From a virus: a stretch of DNA of 64,000 nt. The notes beneath the pieces are model-generated. The model saw only the letters and a list, made by a program, of their open reading frames with translations. It ran no database searches and was not told the origin of the DNA. Positions 30,805 through 38,327 of this stretch are shown here, piece after piece (the first letter of the stretch is position 1; every line of letters begins with the position of its first letter). Location of the stretch: IMG/VR virus record IMGVR_UViG_3300011934_000017, positions 124,001 to 188,000 of that record; one strand, given 5' to 3'. The translations under genes were made by a program, and so were the position numbers.

Positions 30805-31617
30805 TTAAATCGACCGTGCGTTTTCTCGCTGCCAGAACGTAGCGATGGTCTTCACACCCCCAATCACTGGAGTGCCCCCATGCAGACTGTTTGGGTCTAT
30901 AGAGCCTGTATCATTAATGTTGGCGAAGAACACAGCATCACCTTTCTGAGGAGATACTTCGAAGCCAGCTTTCGGAAAAGAAGTTTTACCTCCAGAATTA
31001 GCTGCGTGTAGATAGACCACGGTAGTACCTACTCTTTGACCACCTCCGTTTAAATGCTTTTTAGAGCCTTCGATATTGGGATTAAACCAGTCATAGTGCG
31101 GCTTGTATTGTTGTCCTATTTCATATCGTAGAATCTGAAACAGTTCTGAATTTTCTACAGGCCATTGGGTCATTGTGGATATGCGATTAGCCACATCATT
31201 CAATACAGGGCATTCCTCATACGTAAGATGGCAACCAGAAGAGGTACGTGCGTCATGCTTCACACTACCTCCACCTTCATAGTCCACAACACCAGAAGGC
31301 TTCAGTCCTTTTTGTTCTGTTGCCTCTAGTATTGTATCGGCTTCTTGTTCTGAAATAAGTCCACGAATTAAAACGGCATGTGGGTTGTTTAAACGGCACA
31401 GAACATGGATATCGTGACCGCCAATAGAAAAATGATCTTCAACGATGCGAGGTCGTGACACTTCAAAGCCAAAAGCTTCGGCTAACGCTTCTGAAGCATC
31501 TGAAGGAGACCAACAAATTCTTACCATTTCTAGTTTCAGTTGCGTTCTGTCACAGCCACGAGAAACGCTTTCCTCGAGCCAGTTACGCCAATCAGTACCA
31601 TGCATATCCATCTTCAT
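30805..31617 (-). CDS. 2OG-Fe(II) oxygenase, prolyl-4-hydroxylase type
   Basis: 270 residues. The C-terminal half (about 85-268) is a P4H-like double-stranded beta helix. Iron ligands are His174 and Asp176 (PHYDWF) and His246 (SLHGGTPV); the 2-oxoglutarate-binding Lys is 256 (GVKTIATFW). VVYLHAANSGGKTSFP and PQKGDAVFF are also typical. These enzymes hydroxylate protein side chains or, in some phages, nucleic-acid bases. The first 80 residues are not from this family. Substrate unknown. AGGT before the ATG. Confidence 0.9.
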   Translation of the reverse strand: MKMDMHGTDWRNWLEESVSRGCDRTQLKLEMVRICWSPSDASEALAEAFGFEVSRPRIVEDHFSIGGHDIHVLCRLNNPHAVLIRGLISEQEADTILEATEQKGLKPSGVVDYEGGGSVKHDARTSSGCHLTYEECPVLNDVANRISTMTQWPVENSELFQILRYEIGQQYKPHYDWFNPNIEGSKKHLNGGGQRVGTTVVYLHAANSGGKTSFPKAGFEVSPQKGDAVFFANINDTGSIDPNSLHGGTPVIGGVKTIATFWQRENARSI

Positions 31618-31625
31618 AGAAATAC

Positions 31626-32201
31626 CTAATCCAAAGAAAATTCTGAAAATGCGGAGTAGTCATCAAACTTATGCATATTGTGGTCGCTTAGAAAGTCCGT
31701 CAGCAACACAGGATTTTTCTTAGAGCCACCGAGAATTACATTAGCTATCCAACGTCCGTATTTACCTGACTTTTTAGTTCGTATAACGTAGCTTTTGTTC
31801 AGCAGTAGGTCTTCCGCCATTTGAGAAGCTAAGATACCGTGTGCAAGTTCCGCAGCGTTAGCTGACCGCCACGTAGGTTCAGGAGTATCGAAGTCTTCAA
31901 GACGGAAAGTCTCTTGTACGGATACGTTGAAACCAAGATCGACGTTGGCCTCAAACGTATCACCGTCGATGATACGTGTTATGGTAGCACGATAATAAAA
32001 TAAGTCTTGGCCTTCGAAGATCAACGTGGCTTCTATAGCATCTGCCTTTTCCTTGTACTCTTTGTTCCAAGCGTGAAGCACAACATCTTGATGATGAAAG
32101 GCACCGCACTTAGGACATTCAGTAACGAAGTATGGCACAGGGAACCACGAAAGCGTTCCATCACAATCCTCACTAGGACAAGGTGAAGTAATTGCATTCA
32201 T
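31626..32201 (-). CDS. Lar-like zinc domain fused to staphylococcal-nuclease-like domain
   Basis: 191 residues. The N-terminus has CPSEDCDG...TECPKCGAFHH, a zinc ribbon like restriction-alleviation (Lar) proteins. Residues about 72-175 are an SNase fold: ITRIIDGDTFEANVDLG (Ca-binding Asp), FRLEDFDTPEP (catalytic Arg and Glu), and KKSGKYGRWIANVI (second Arg). All catalytic residues seem present, so it should cut DNA or RNA. It may degrade host DNA or act in repair. The ribosome site is weak. Confidence 0.85.
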   Translation of the reverse strand: MNAITSPCPSEDCDGTLSWFPVPYFVTECPKCGAFHHQDVVLHAWNKEYKEKADAIEATLIFEGQDLFYYRATITRIIDGDTFEANVDLGFNVSVQETFRLEDFDTPEPTWRSANAAELAHGILASQMAEDLLLNKSYVIRTKKSGKYGRWIANVILGGSKKNPVLLTDFLSDHNMHKFDDYSAFSEFSLD

Positions 32202-32206
32202 AAAGG

Positions 32207-32632
32207 TTATTTACCTAACATCTTAACATGAGAAACAAGAAAGTTTTGGACATTGTTCACATACTGAGGAACAGTAGGGAGCTTAGCTACCTGTAAAAAC
32301 GCTCTCACATGTTGAGGCTCAATAGGCACATCGACGCCAACAGTACCCTTGTCACTCCATACGACTTTTTGAAAACGTTTCCAGATAACGTCTCGGAAGA
32401 ATTGATGTACCATAGCTTGAAAGCGTTTATCTTTGGCCACCAAGCTGTATGTACGTCCTATAAAGTCGAGCACATCAGGCGCTTGCTTGGGCTTTATGGT
32501 GCCGTTTCTAAGATCGAGGAGGGTATCTTTATCTTTTGCGGAGGAACACTCTGCAATAAAGTCAAGGGAGCCGTCAATATTGTTGCTCGCCTGAATTGTT
32601 CTAGTTTTAGCCATGCTAAGTTCAATCTGCAT
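32207..32632 (-). CDS. Hypothetical protein
   Basis: 141 residues. The ATG at 32632 is favoured because GGAG lies 7 bases upstream and it overlaps the upstream stop; an internal ATG at 32614 lacks a site. Helical, basic (FFRDVIWKRFQKVVW). No known family. Confidence 0.55.
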   Translation of the reverse strand: MQIELSMAKTRTIQASNNIDGSLDFIAECSSAKDKDTLLDLRNGTIKPKQAPDVLDFIGRTYSLVAKDKRFQAMVHQFFRDVIWKRFQKVVWSDKGTVGVDVPIEPQHVRAFLQVAKLPTVPQYVNNVQNFLVSHVKMLGK

Positions 32633-33116
32633 CTTCTTCTCCTTCGTCTTCTGAGTCTTCTTCTAGGTCTGCATCCTCGTCTTCCTCTTCTCCTAGGTCT
32701 GCATCCTCGTCAGCATCTTCGTCTGGCTCGTCATCATCTGCATCGTCATCTGACTCGCCATCATCGTCCCCATCATTGGCATCGCCGCCATCAGCATCAT
32801 CGGCATCATCGTCGGCATCATCATCACCAGCATCGTCATCACCTTTTTCTTTGGAATCATCGTCATCAAGATCAAGACCTTTAGTAAGATCGTCACCTTC
32901 TTCTTCGGGCTTCTCTTCACCATCTTTCTTTTCTTCACCTTTTTCTTTTTGCTCTTTCTTAGCTTCTTCTTTCTTCTGCTCTCGGTCTTCTTTCTTTTCT
33001 TCTGCCTCTTCTTCTTCGGAAGGCTCAGTTTGAATAGCCGTTCCAGGATCGGTAGGTCCATAAGAAGCTAACACTTCGCGCATGGAGTTTTCATCAAATG
33101 ATATGGAAATAAACAT
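32622..33116 (-). CDS. Acidic low-complexity protein
   Basis: 164 residues from the ATG at 33116 (AGGTGA 6 bases upstream; a GTG three codons earlier is possible). About 30 ordinary residues are followed by Glu/Lys then Asp/Ala/Glu repeats to the end (DDDADDDADDADG type). A DNA-mimic or charge-shielding role is possible. It lies directly downstream of the Cas4-like nuclease gene. Confidence 0.6.
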   Translation of the reverse strand: MFISISFDENSMREVLASYGPTDPGTAIQTEPSEEEEAEEKKEDREQKKEEAKKEQKEKGEEKKDGEEKPEEEGDDLTKGLDLDDDDSKEKGDDDAGDDDADDDADDADGGDANDGDDDGESDDDADDDEPDEDADEDADLGEEEDEDADLEEDSEDEGEEDAD

Positions 33117-33128
33117 GTTCTTCACCTG

Positions 33129-34166
33129 CTATTCGATATTTATGGCTGAAATAAGCTCTTGCTTATCTTCCTCGTCGGAAGGGTGTTCAGACATAAAATC
33201 TTTGAGTGTTTTTCGGAGTTTCTTATCGTTAAAGCAGACACCTAACATAGGACATTCCTTATAGTAGGCAATCTCTTTCTCATAAAACGCCAACGTCTTG
33301 CAAGGTTTATGCTTTATTGCCTTATCTGGATTTTGTTGTTTGAAGCTTTCTACTCCAGCCTTAAACTTCAATCTTTCGTTCTTTATGAGCGCCGCGCATT
33401 CTTCGTCCCACTTGTCTGTCCAGGTTTCTGAGTATTCGAAGAAATTAAACGGGTTGTCGCGGCTAAAATAAATCAGACTAAATCCTGCAATATCCATGTT
33501 GTACTTCTTCTTCAGAACCCAACAGTATGTAGGAAGCTGCTTTAAGTGACCTCTCTGAGGAAGCTTACCGCTGTCCATTTTATTCTTGGTGGTAGTCTTA
33601 TAATCCGCTACCCAGTATCTTCCATCTTGCATCTTTATGATACAGTCAATATGACCCTTTAAACCGCGGTAATTGATTTCTTTCTCAACGTACTCCATAC
33701 CGCTTTTGCATATAGGGCACTTATTATTTGTACTATTCTTCCGTGTGAGCTTTCCTTTACGCACTATTTGACCGTGTTTGTCGTAAAGATCGAGTCCTCT
33801 GGCACCTTTTTTGCATTTATGATTAATGCACTTCCAGTCACCAAAAATCTTTCCAGAAAAACCCATGTGAAATTGAATGTTCTCGTGGGCTTTTGTGCCT
33901 ATAGAGGTGAAGTAGTCCCCTGAGGCGGAACACTCGCTCTCGAAATAACCTATAGAGGCTCCTTTTGTAAGCTTCATGAAAACTAATATGCTACACAAAG
34001 GAAAAGCAGAGGGTCTATACTCAGGTCTTCTTCCTTCTTTTGTAGAGTATACGTTTTCCATAGCGTTCTCGTAGAGCTTGCCCGCTATAGATGTGGCTTT
34101 TGATCGTCTCGGAGGAAAACCACCTTTGGTAAACGTTTTCTTCTTAGGGATACGTGAATTAAACAC
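33129..34166 (-). CDS. Cas4/RecB-like PD-(D/E)XK nuclease
   Basis: 345 residues. Core motif near 180-200: GHIDCIIKMQDG...WVADYKTTTK (Asp, then D-x-K), followed by the Gln motif HLKQLPTY. Cysteines CINHKC, KCPICKSG and, near the C-terminus, CPMLGVC could hold zinc or an iron-sulphur cluster as in Cas4/AddB. Expected to be an exonuclease acting on DNA ends in recombination or host DNA breakdown. GTG start with GAGG 9 bases upstream. Divergent from the primase across a double late-type promoter. Confidence 0.85.
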   Translation of the reverse strand: MFNSRIPKKKTFTKGGFPPRRSKATSIAGKLYENAMENVYSTKEGRRPEYRPSAFPLCSILVFMKLTKGASIGYFESECSASGDYFTSIGTKAHENIQFHMGFSGKIFGDWKCINHKCKKGARGLDLYDKHGQIVRKGKLTRKNSTNNKCPICKSGMEYVEKEINYRGLKGHIDCIIKMQDGRYWVADYKTTTKNKMDSGKLPQRGHLKQLPTYCWVLKKKYNMDIAGFSLIYFSRDNPFNFFEYSETWTDKWDEECAALIKNERLKFKAGVESFKQQNPDKAIKHKPCKTLAFYEKEIAYYKECPMLGVCFNDKKLRKTLKDFMSEHPSDEEDKQELISAINIE

Positions 34167-34178
34167 AAGTGAATCCTC

Positions 34179-34187
34179 GTGTAAATA
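34179..34187 (+). promoter_or_regulatory. Late-type promoter GTGTAAATA (plus, primase side)
   Basis: Exact consensus, 62 bases before the primase ATG; a second variant (ATGTAAATA, 34208-34216) lies 33 bases before it. Confidence 0.65.
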
Positions 34188-34194
34188 TAGTCAT

Positions 34195-34203
34195 TATTTA
34201 CAC
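34195..34203 (-). promoter_or_regulatory. Late-type promoter GTGTAAATA (minus, nuclease side)
   Basis: Exact consensus on the minus strand, 28 bases before the GTG start of the Cas4-like gene, lying between the two plus-strand boxes. Confidence 0.65.
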
Positions 34204-34207
34204 ATAA

Positions 34208-34216
34208 ATGTAAATA
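34208..34216 (+). promoter_or_regulatory. Late-type promoter variant ATGTAAATA
   Basis: One-base variant, 33 bases before the primase start, the spacing most common for this box. Confidence 0.5.
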
Positions 34217-34249
34217 GCATCTATATAAATTACAGCTTGGGATGTTTGC

Positions 34250-35230
34250 ATGAGCGATGCCCGTCAAATAATATTCGATGAAATAACGTCCAAGATAGGT
34301 GGTAGCAAAAAGCTGGCTGGCGACACCTATATGATATGTTGCCCTTACCACAGCGACAGCACACCGTCTGGAGGTATCAACCTGGCGGTAGAGTCGAACA
34401 TACCACTAGGCTACTATCACTGCTTTGGTTGTGGAGAGAAACGTCATTGGAACTCATTGGCTGAGACGCTAGGTCTTCACCAGTTCAAAGATTGGGAATT
34501 GTCTTTCAAAGGAAATGGAGGCACAGAAAAGAGAAAATCAAAGACGGTAACCTATGAGACACATAAACAAGAATTGCGTCGGTCACTCAACACGTATGAA
34601 AGCATCGACTGGCCTGCGAATATGTCATGGCGAGGCTATAACGGTACCCTACTGCGTAAGCTTGGTGGCGTCTTTTATAATGATCCGATGACAGATCAAG
34701 TAATGCTGTTCTTTCCTGTGTACATAAATAAAAAGTACAAAGGTGGCGTAAGAGCTTACCTAGAAAAACAAACAAACGGCCTTAGCTATCTGACAACGAA
34801 AGGAGAGTGGGTAAAAGACTACGGTCTTCTTGGTTACGAGTACATAAAACGTATTATGCGAAAGCGACAGTATACTGCGGTCGTGCTTGTTGAAGGACCA
34901 AGAGATATGCTTCGACTGATAGACAACAAGATACCTGCATTGGCTGTACTAGGTTCCGAAAACTTCTCAGAGAAAAAGCTTTTACGTGTGCTGGCGCTTA
35001 ATTCTTATATAGAAACAATATACGTGATGCCAGATAACGATAAAGCAGGAACCAAGATGTACTCAATCGTTAAACGAGTAGCCAAAGATATGGTAAAAGT
35101 GAAAAGACTGAAGCTGCCTCGTGAGAAAGACATGGAAGGCAATCTGATTAAAATGGATCCAGATGATGCACCGATCGGTCTTATTCAGCAAGTGAAAAAG
35201 ATTATAGAAGCAAGCCGAAAAGCCGCGTAA
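34250..35230 (+). CDS. DNA primase (CHC2 zinc finger plus TOPRIM; gp61/DnaG-like)
   Basis: 326 residues. Zinc site C31-x2-H34...C58-x2-C61 (CPYH and CFGC). TOPRIM near 210-290: VVLVEGPRDMLRL, ALAVLGSENFS, IYVMPDNDKAG, which keep the acidic residues that bind Mg. Length is like T4 gp61 (342). It makes RNA primers for the lagging strand. No helicase domain is fused. First gene of the plus-strand half; ends in a perfect terminator. Confidence 0.92.
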   Translation: MSDARQIIFDEITSKIGGSKKLAGDTYMICCPYHSDSTPSGGINLAVESNIPLGYYHCFGCGEKRHWNSLAETLGLHQFKDWELSFKGNGGTEKRKSKTVTYETHKQELRRSLNTYESIDWPANMSWRGYNGTLLRKLGGVFYNDPMTDQVMLFFPVYINKKYKGGVRAYLEKQTNGLSYLTTKGEWVKDYGLLGYEYIKRIMRKRQYTAVVLVEGPRDMLRLIDNKIPALAVLGSENFSEKKLLRVLALNSYIETIYVMPDNDKAGTKMYSIVKRVAKDMVKVKRLKLPREKDMEGNLIKMDPDDAPIGLIQQVKKIIEASRKAA

Positions 35231-35246
35231 TAAAAACACACAGTTC

Positions 35247-35286
35247 AGACACAAAAAAGGCCGCATTTGCGGCCTTTTTTGTGTCT
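35247..35286. terminator. Perfect 18-bp bidirectional terminator
   Basis: AGACACAAAAAAGGCCGC-ATTT-GCGGCCTTTTTTGTGTCT in two perfect arms with T runs both ways, between the primase (plus) and the gene at 35307 (minus). Confidence 0.95.
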
Positions 35287-35306
35287 ATGGTAAATGCTTA
35301 GAAGAT

Positions 35307-35909
35307 TTATTCGTCTTCCATTACATCCATAGCTTCGACACACCATGCTTTCAGCTCGGCACTGGATGTGTTATCCATGAGGTACTGGACGTCTTTTGCG
35401 TTCATTGTATCAAGCTTAGTCTCAAGCTCTACAATCAAGTCCTCAACGCCTTCTTCTGAAGCGCGTAGCAGAATGTTTTGTACAAACTGGCTAACGTCAT
35501 CTTTGGCTTTCGGAGGCTCTGCGTTAACGCTTTCTTCGACAGGTGCTTGGAAGCTCAGGTCGTTGTCTTCTTGCAGAACGTCGAAGATGCGGTCGTATTC
35601 TTTCTGGGCACGAGGATCTTGTAGAAATTCCTCTGCGCTTTCGCTGCTAACGATATGTACGAAACCGCGAGCAACCAAACGACGGAAGTTAGGGTTGCGA
35701 AGAACGTCTTCTTTGGTAGCAAAGGTAGATAGATCGACCGGAATGAAAGTAACCGGTACCTGTACAGAAATTTTCTGTTGACCAGAATCTACCACAACAA
35801 AGTTTACGTTGCCGCGCGGATTGCTTTTGTTCAGCACGTAAATTTGTGAAGAGTCAGACTTTTCAGCCTGTGCTACGTTTTGACGATCCATTTTTACTTT
35901 AATAGGCAT
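35307..35909 (-). CDS. Hypothetical protein
   Basis: 200 residues from the ATG at 35909 (AGGAGA 6 bases upstream). N-terminal beta-rich part (NVNFVVVDSGQQKISVQVPV), then an acidic helical C-terminus (EEGVEDLIVELETKLDTM). The pattern of a beta domain with 'K-x-D-V-L-x-N-P-x-F-x-R-L-V-x-R-G' is reminiscent of small virion or tail-associated proteins, but I cannot name a family. Confidence 0.6.
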   Translation of the reverse strand: MPIKVKMDRQNVAQAEKSDSSQIYVLNKSNPRGNVNFVVVDSGQQKISVQVPVTFIPVDLSTFATKEDVLRNPNFRRLVARGFVHIVSSESAEEFLQDPRAQKEYDRIFDVLQEDNDLSFQAPVEESVNAEPPKAKDDVSQFVQNILLRASEEGVEDLIVELETKLDTMNAKDVQYLMDNTSSAELKAWCVEAMDVMEDE

Positions 35910-35919
35910 TATTGTCTCC

Positions 35920-36474
35920 TCAGACAACGTTATTGAAAAGGGTGTTTCCAGAGTCCAGAATCTTCAAAGCTTTTTGTGCAGCTAGAAAATCCTTATTGCT
36001 AAGTTGAAGGGCGTCTTTGAGTTTGAATTTGGCTCCTACTATTGAGGTTGTAAGGCTTTCATCAAATATCAGAGTAAGCATCCAAGTTTCGAAATGAAGC
36101 TTTTTCAGAGTCAAAGGTTCAGAGGTTATCAGGTCGTCGATTATATTGGATTTGCCTTCTACATAATTGAAACCATCTGTCTCTGTTTTTGTTTCAGTCA
36201 GAACAGAAATAATCCGCTGTAACATAATCAAATGTTTAACCTGCTCAACAGCCCTTTTTCTCAGTTTAGTAACGTCTTTTACCGAAAGCTCCTTGTGCGG
36301 AAACTTGTAGTGTAAGAGTTCATGGTCCGAAAAAGGCTTGTCTTCAGAACTAAACGTTATGTCTAGCCCTAAACAGTTATTCCGTGTTCGTGTTGAGTGG
36401 AACTTGCACGTAGTAACGCAACACTTGGTCTTAAACTTGTAACCTGAATGCAAAGGGCACGTCTTTATTTCCAT
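35920..36474 (-). CDS. Cys-rich N-terminal domain protein
   Basis: 184 residues. The first 35 residues hold five or six Cys and two His (CPLHSGYK, KCCVTTCKFHS, NNCLG), a likely zinc site; the rest is helical. GGAGG before the ATG, late-type variant 26 bases upstream. Function unknown; lies next to the RuvC-like gene, stop and box overlapping. Confidence 0.6.
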   Translation of the reverse strand: MEIKTCPLHSGYKFKTKCCVTTCKFHSTRTRNNCLGLDITFSSEDKPFSDHELLHYKFPHKELSVKDVTKLRKRAVEQVKHLIMLQRIISVLTETKTETDGFNYVEGKSNIIDDLITSEPLTLKKLHFETWMLTLIFDESLTTSIVGAKFKLKDALQLSNKDFLAAQKALKILDSGNTLFNNVV

Positions 36475-36499
36475 GAAACCTCCAGTCCGCGTAGTAGTG

Positions 36500-36508
36500 T
36501 ATTTACAA
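36500..36508 (-). promoter_or_regulatory. Late-type promoter variant TTGTAAATA
   Basis: Minus-strand one-base variant, 26 bases before the Cys-rich gene and overlapping the RuvC-like gene's stop. Confidence 0.45.
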
Positions 36509-37087
36509 CTTTGGACTAGATTCGAAGTGGTTTAGGAAAGAGTTTAGTCTGTTAGGTCCTTCCAAACATTCAAATGGTTCTAAGTCAAAATGCTTGCAAG
36601 CATGATAGATTCCCATAAGCGAACAGTCCAGTTCGTGCACCGTTTTTCTTTCAGCTTTTGGCAGAGGTTTTACCAGCTCTTTGAGTTCATCGTAAAGCTC
36701 ATTCAGAGGTTTAACGTCTTCCTCTTTGAACCTTCGGTTGAAGCTGTTCTTCCAGGTCGATGCGGTGTACAGATGGAGTTGCGGGTACAAAGTCACAAGA
36801 ATACCGAGCATCATGTTGATGGACTCTATGGTAATTCCTTTGAGACCTCTTGATTGAAAGCGTTCAGCAACAACCAAATCAAAAGGACCGAACTCGCTTT
36901 CCAGACTAAGAATTTCTGCCATGAAGCTGCGATACTCGTTACGAATCGTAGCAGGGTTTTTAATCGTGTCGTAAACAAGCTTGGTTCCCATAACGCGAAT
37001 TTTTAAGCGGGAGCTTGATGCGAGTTTAATAACGGATGCGGCGTAGTTTGTGGTGCCGGGGTCCATTGAGAGTACAGTTATTGTCAT
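36503..37087 (-). CDS. RuvC-like resolvase/nuclease
   Basis: 194 residues from the ATG at 37087 (GGAGGG 5 bases upstream; a longer frame to 37144 has no good site). RNase H fold: SMDPGTTNYA (first Asp), LVVAERFQSRG (Glu), and HELDCSLMGIYHA (final acidic helix). Likely resolves branched DNA such as Holliday junctions before packaging. Confidence 0.85.
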   Translation of the reverse strand: MTITVLSMDPGTTNYAASVIKLASSSRLKIRVMGTKLVYDTIKNPATIRNEYRSFMAEILSLESEFGPFDLVVAERFQSRGLKGITIESINMMLGILVTLYPQLHLYTASTWKNSFNRRFKEEDVKPLNELYDELKELVKPLPKAERKTVHELDCSLMGIYHACKHFDLEPFECLEGPNRLNSFLNHFESSPKL

Positions 37088-37172
37088 GGGGACCCTCCAT
37101 AGGTATATAGCGCAAATTACTAAACGAAGGTCTGATAATTTCAATTACATGCTAGAGTCTCAGGAGAATGAC

Positions 37173-38327
37173 ATGGCTAGAATACGCAGAGGTACGGGAG
37201 GCAAGCTCCGTAAAAATGCAAAGAACTTTACGCACAAACAAGCGCAAGCACGTTTGCAAGAAACGGTAGCACCCTTTAACAAACAGGTAGATAACTCGCT
37301 ACGAGTAAATGCTGTAGAGATTGATTATTACCAGACACAAAACAAAATAGGCAGACCATGTACTTGCGACAAGATACAAATATATGATGAACAAAAGACG
37401 CGAGACGGTGGCAGCAATTCAAATCATATAGAACCAGTTGTACCTACCGTAGACGAAGACAGTAGCTCAAGATTAGATATTGAGCTTCAGGACGACAATC
37501 TGTTTGGTGATGGGCCTGCTGAAAAGCTGTACGGTGAAAACGTATATGATGTTAGTGGTTCCGACAATCTGAAAGACGACGATATTCCTGACGAAATATA
37601 TCGAAACATGTTGGCAGGCGAAGGCGACGTAGCCATGTCTGAAACCTCCATGTTCGGTTCAAATGCTAACTGTGGAATATGCTATCGTGTAGGTTTCCAG
37701 CCGGGGTACAAGTCATACGGCAAACAGCGTACATTGTTGACCACGTGGGACATTAAAGACATAAGCAGTTATAATGTTGTCACGACCGAGACACCTAATA
37801 AGATGCGGCGTCAAGGCCCCAAAACAGACTACACGTTTGTTGAGTTCACCTTGTTCGTTCCGAAGTATTTCAAGTCTTGTATTTTCAGCATTCGAAACAA
37901 CACACAGATTCTACAAGGTGAGCGGATTCGAGCGTTTAACCAACCGCTGACTTTGAAAACGTTGAAAGACAATGCAGGCAAAGAAATTGTGGTTCGAGTG
38001 GATGCGTTGGAGTTCACGCATATTGTTGTCGAGTTTGATCTAGGTGTTCAAAAGACATATGCCAATCTAGGACCAGAAAGCCAAGCGCTTGACTATTCCA
38101 AGATGGATGCGCTTTCAAACTTTCCTTTAGTTCTTCCTCCTTCTATTCACGAGGTCAATACAGGTGATGTTATAGTCATCAAAGACCGAAAACTGGTACT
38201 AAAAATCATAGACCTGGAGAGAAAGATAACAGCAGATAAGAGGCAATTAGAATGGACAGTTCAAACTCGACTAATCCAAAAAACAGAACCCTTGAGAGAC
38301 ATTGCGAAGGGCATGAAGATTCTGTAG
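37173..38327 (+). CDS. Probable virion protein
   Basis: 384 residues from the ATG at 37173 (CAGGAG upstream). A very basic N-terminus (MARIRRGTGGKLRKNAK), a linker with CTCDK, an acidic Asn/Asp stretch (about 95-150), then a beta-rich domain starting at NCGICYRVGFQPGY. This order with the neighbouring protease and the gene at 39739 looks like a structural block, but no family is certain. Overlaps the protease gene by 76 bases. Confidence 0.55.
   Translation: MARIRRGTGGKLRKNAKNFTHKQAQARLQETVAPFNKQVDNSLRVNAVEIDYYQTQNKIGRPCTCDKIQIYDEQKTRDGGSNSNHIEPVVPTVDEDSSSRLDIELQDDNLFGDGPAEKLYGENVYDVSGSDNLKDDDIPDEIYRNMLAGEGDVAMSETSMFGSNANCGICYRVGFQPGYKSYGKQRTLLTTWDIKDISSYNVVTTETPNKMRRQGPKTDYTFVEFTLFVPKYFKSCIFSIRNNTQILQGERIRAFNQPLTLKTLKDNAGKEIVVRVDALEFTHIVVEFDLGVQKTYANLGPESQALDYSKMDALSNFPLVLPPSIHEVNTGDVIVIKDRKLVLKIIDLERKITADKRQLEWTVQTRLIQKTEPLRDIAKGMKIL

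Noticed and set aside
32208-32216. Late-type box variant AGGTAAATA before the SNase gene
   Set aside because: Only 7 bases from the start codon, too close to serve as its promoter.
33082-33264. Small plus-strand frame at 33082
   Set aside because: Antisense to the Cas4-like gene end, no ribosome site.
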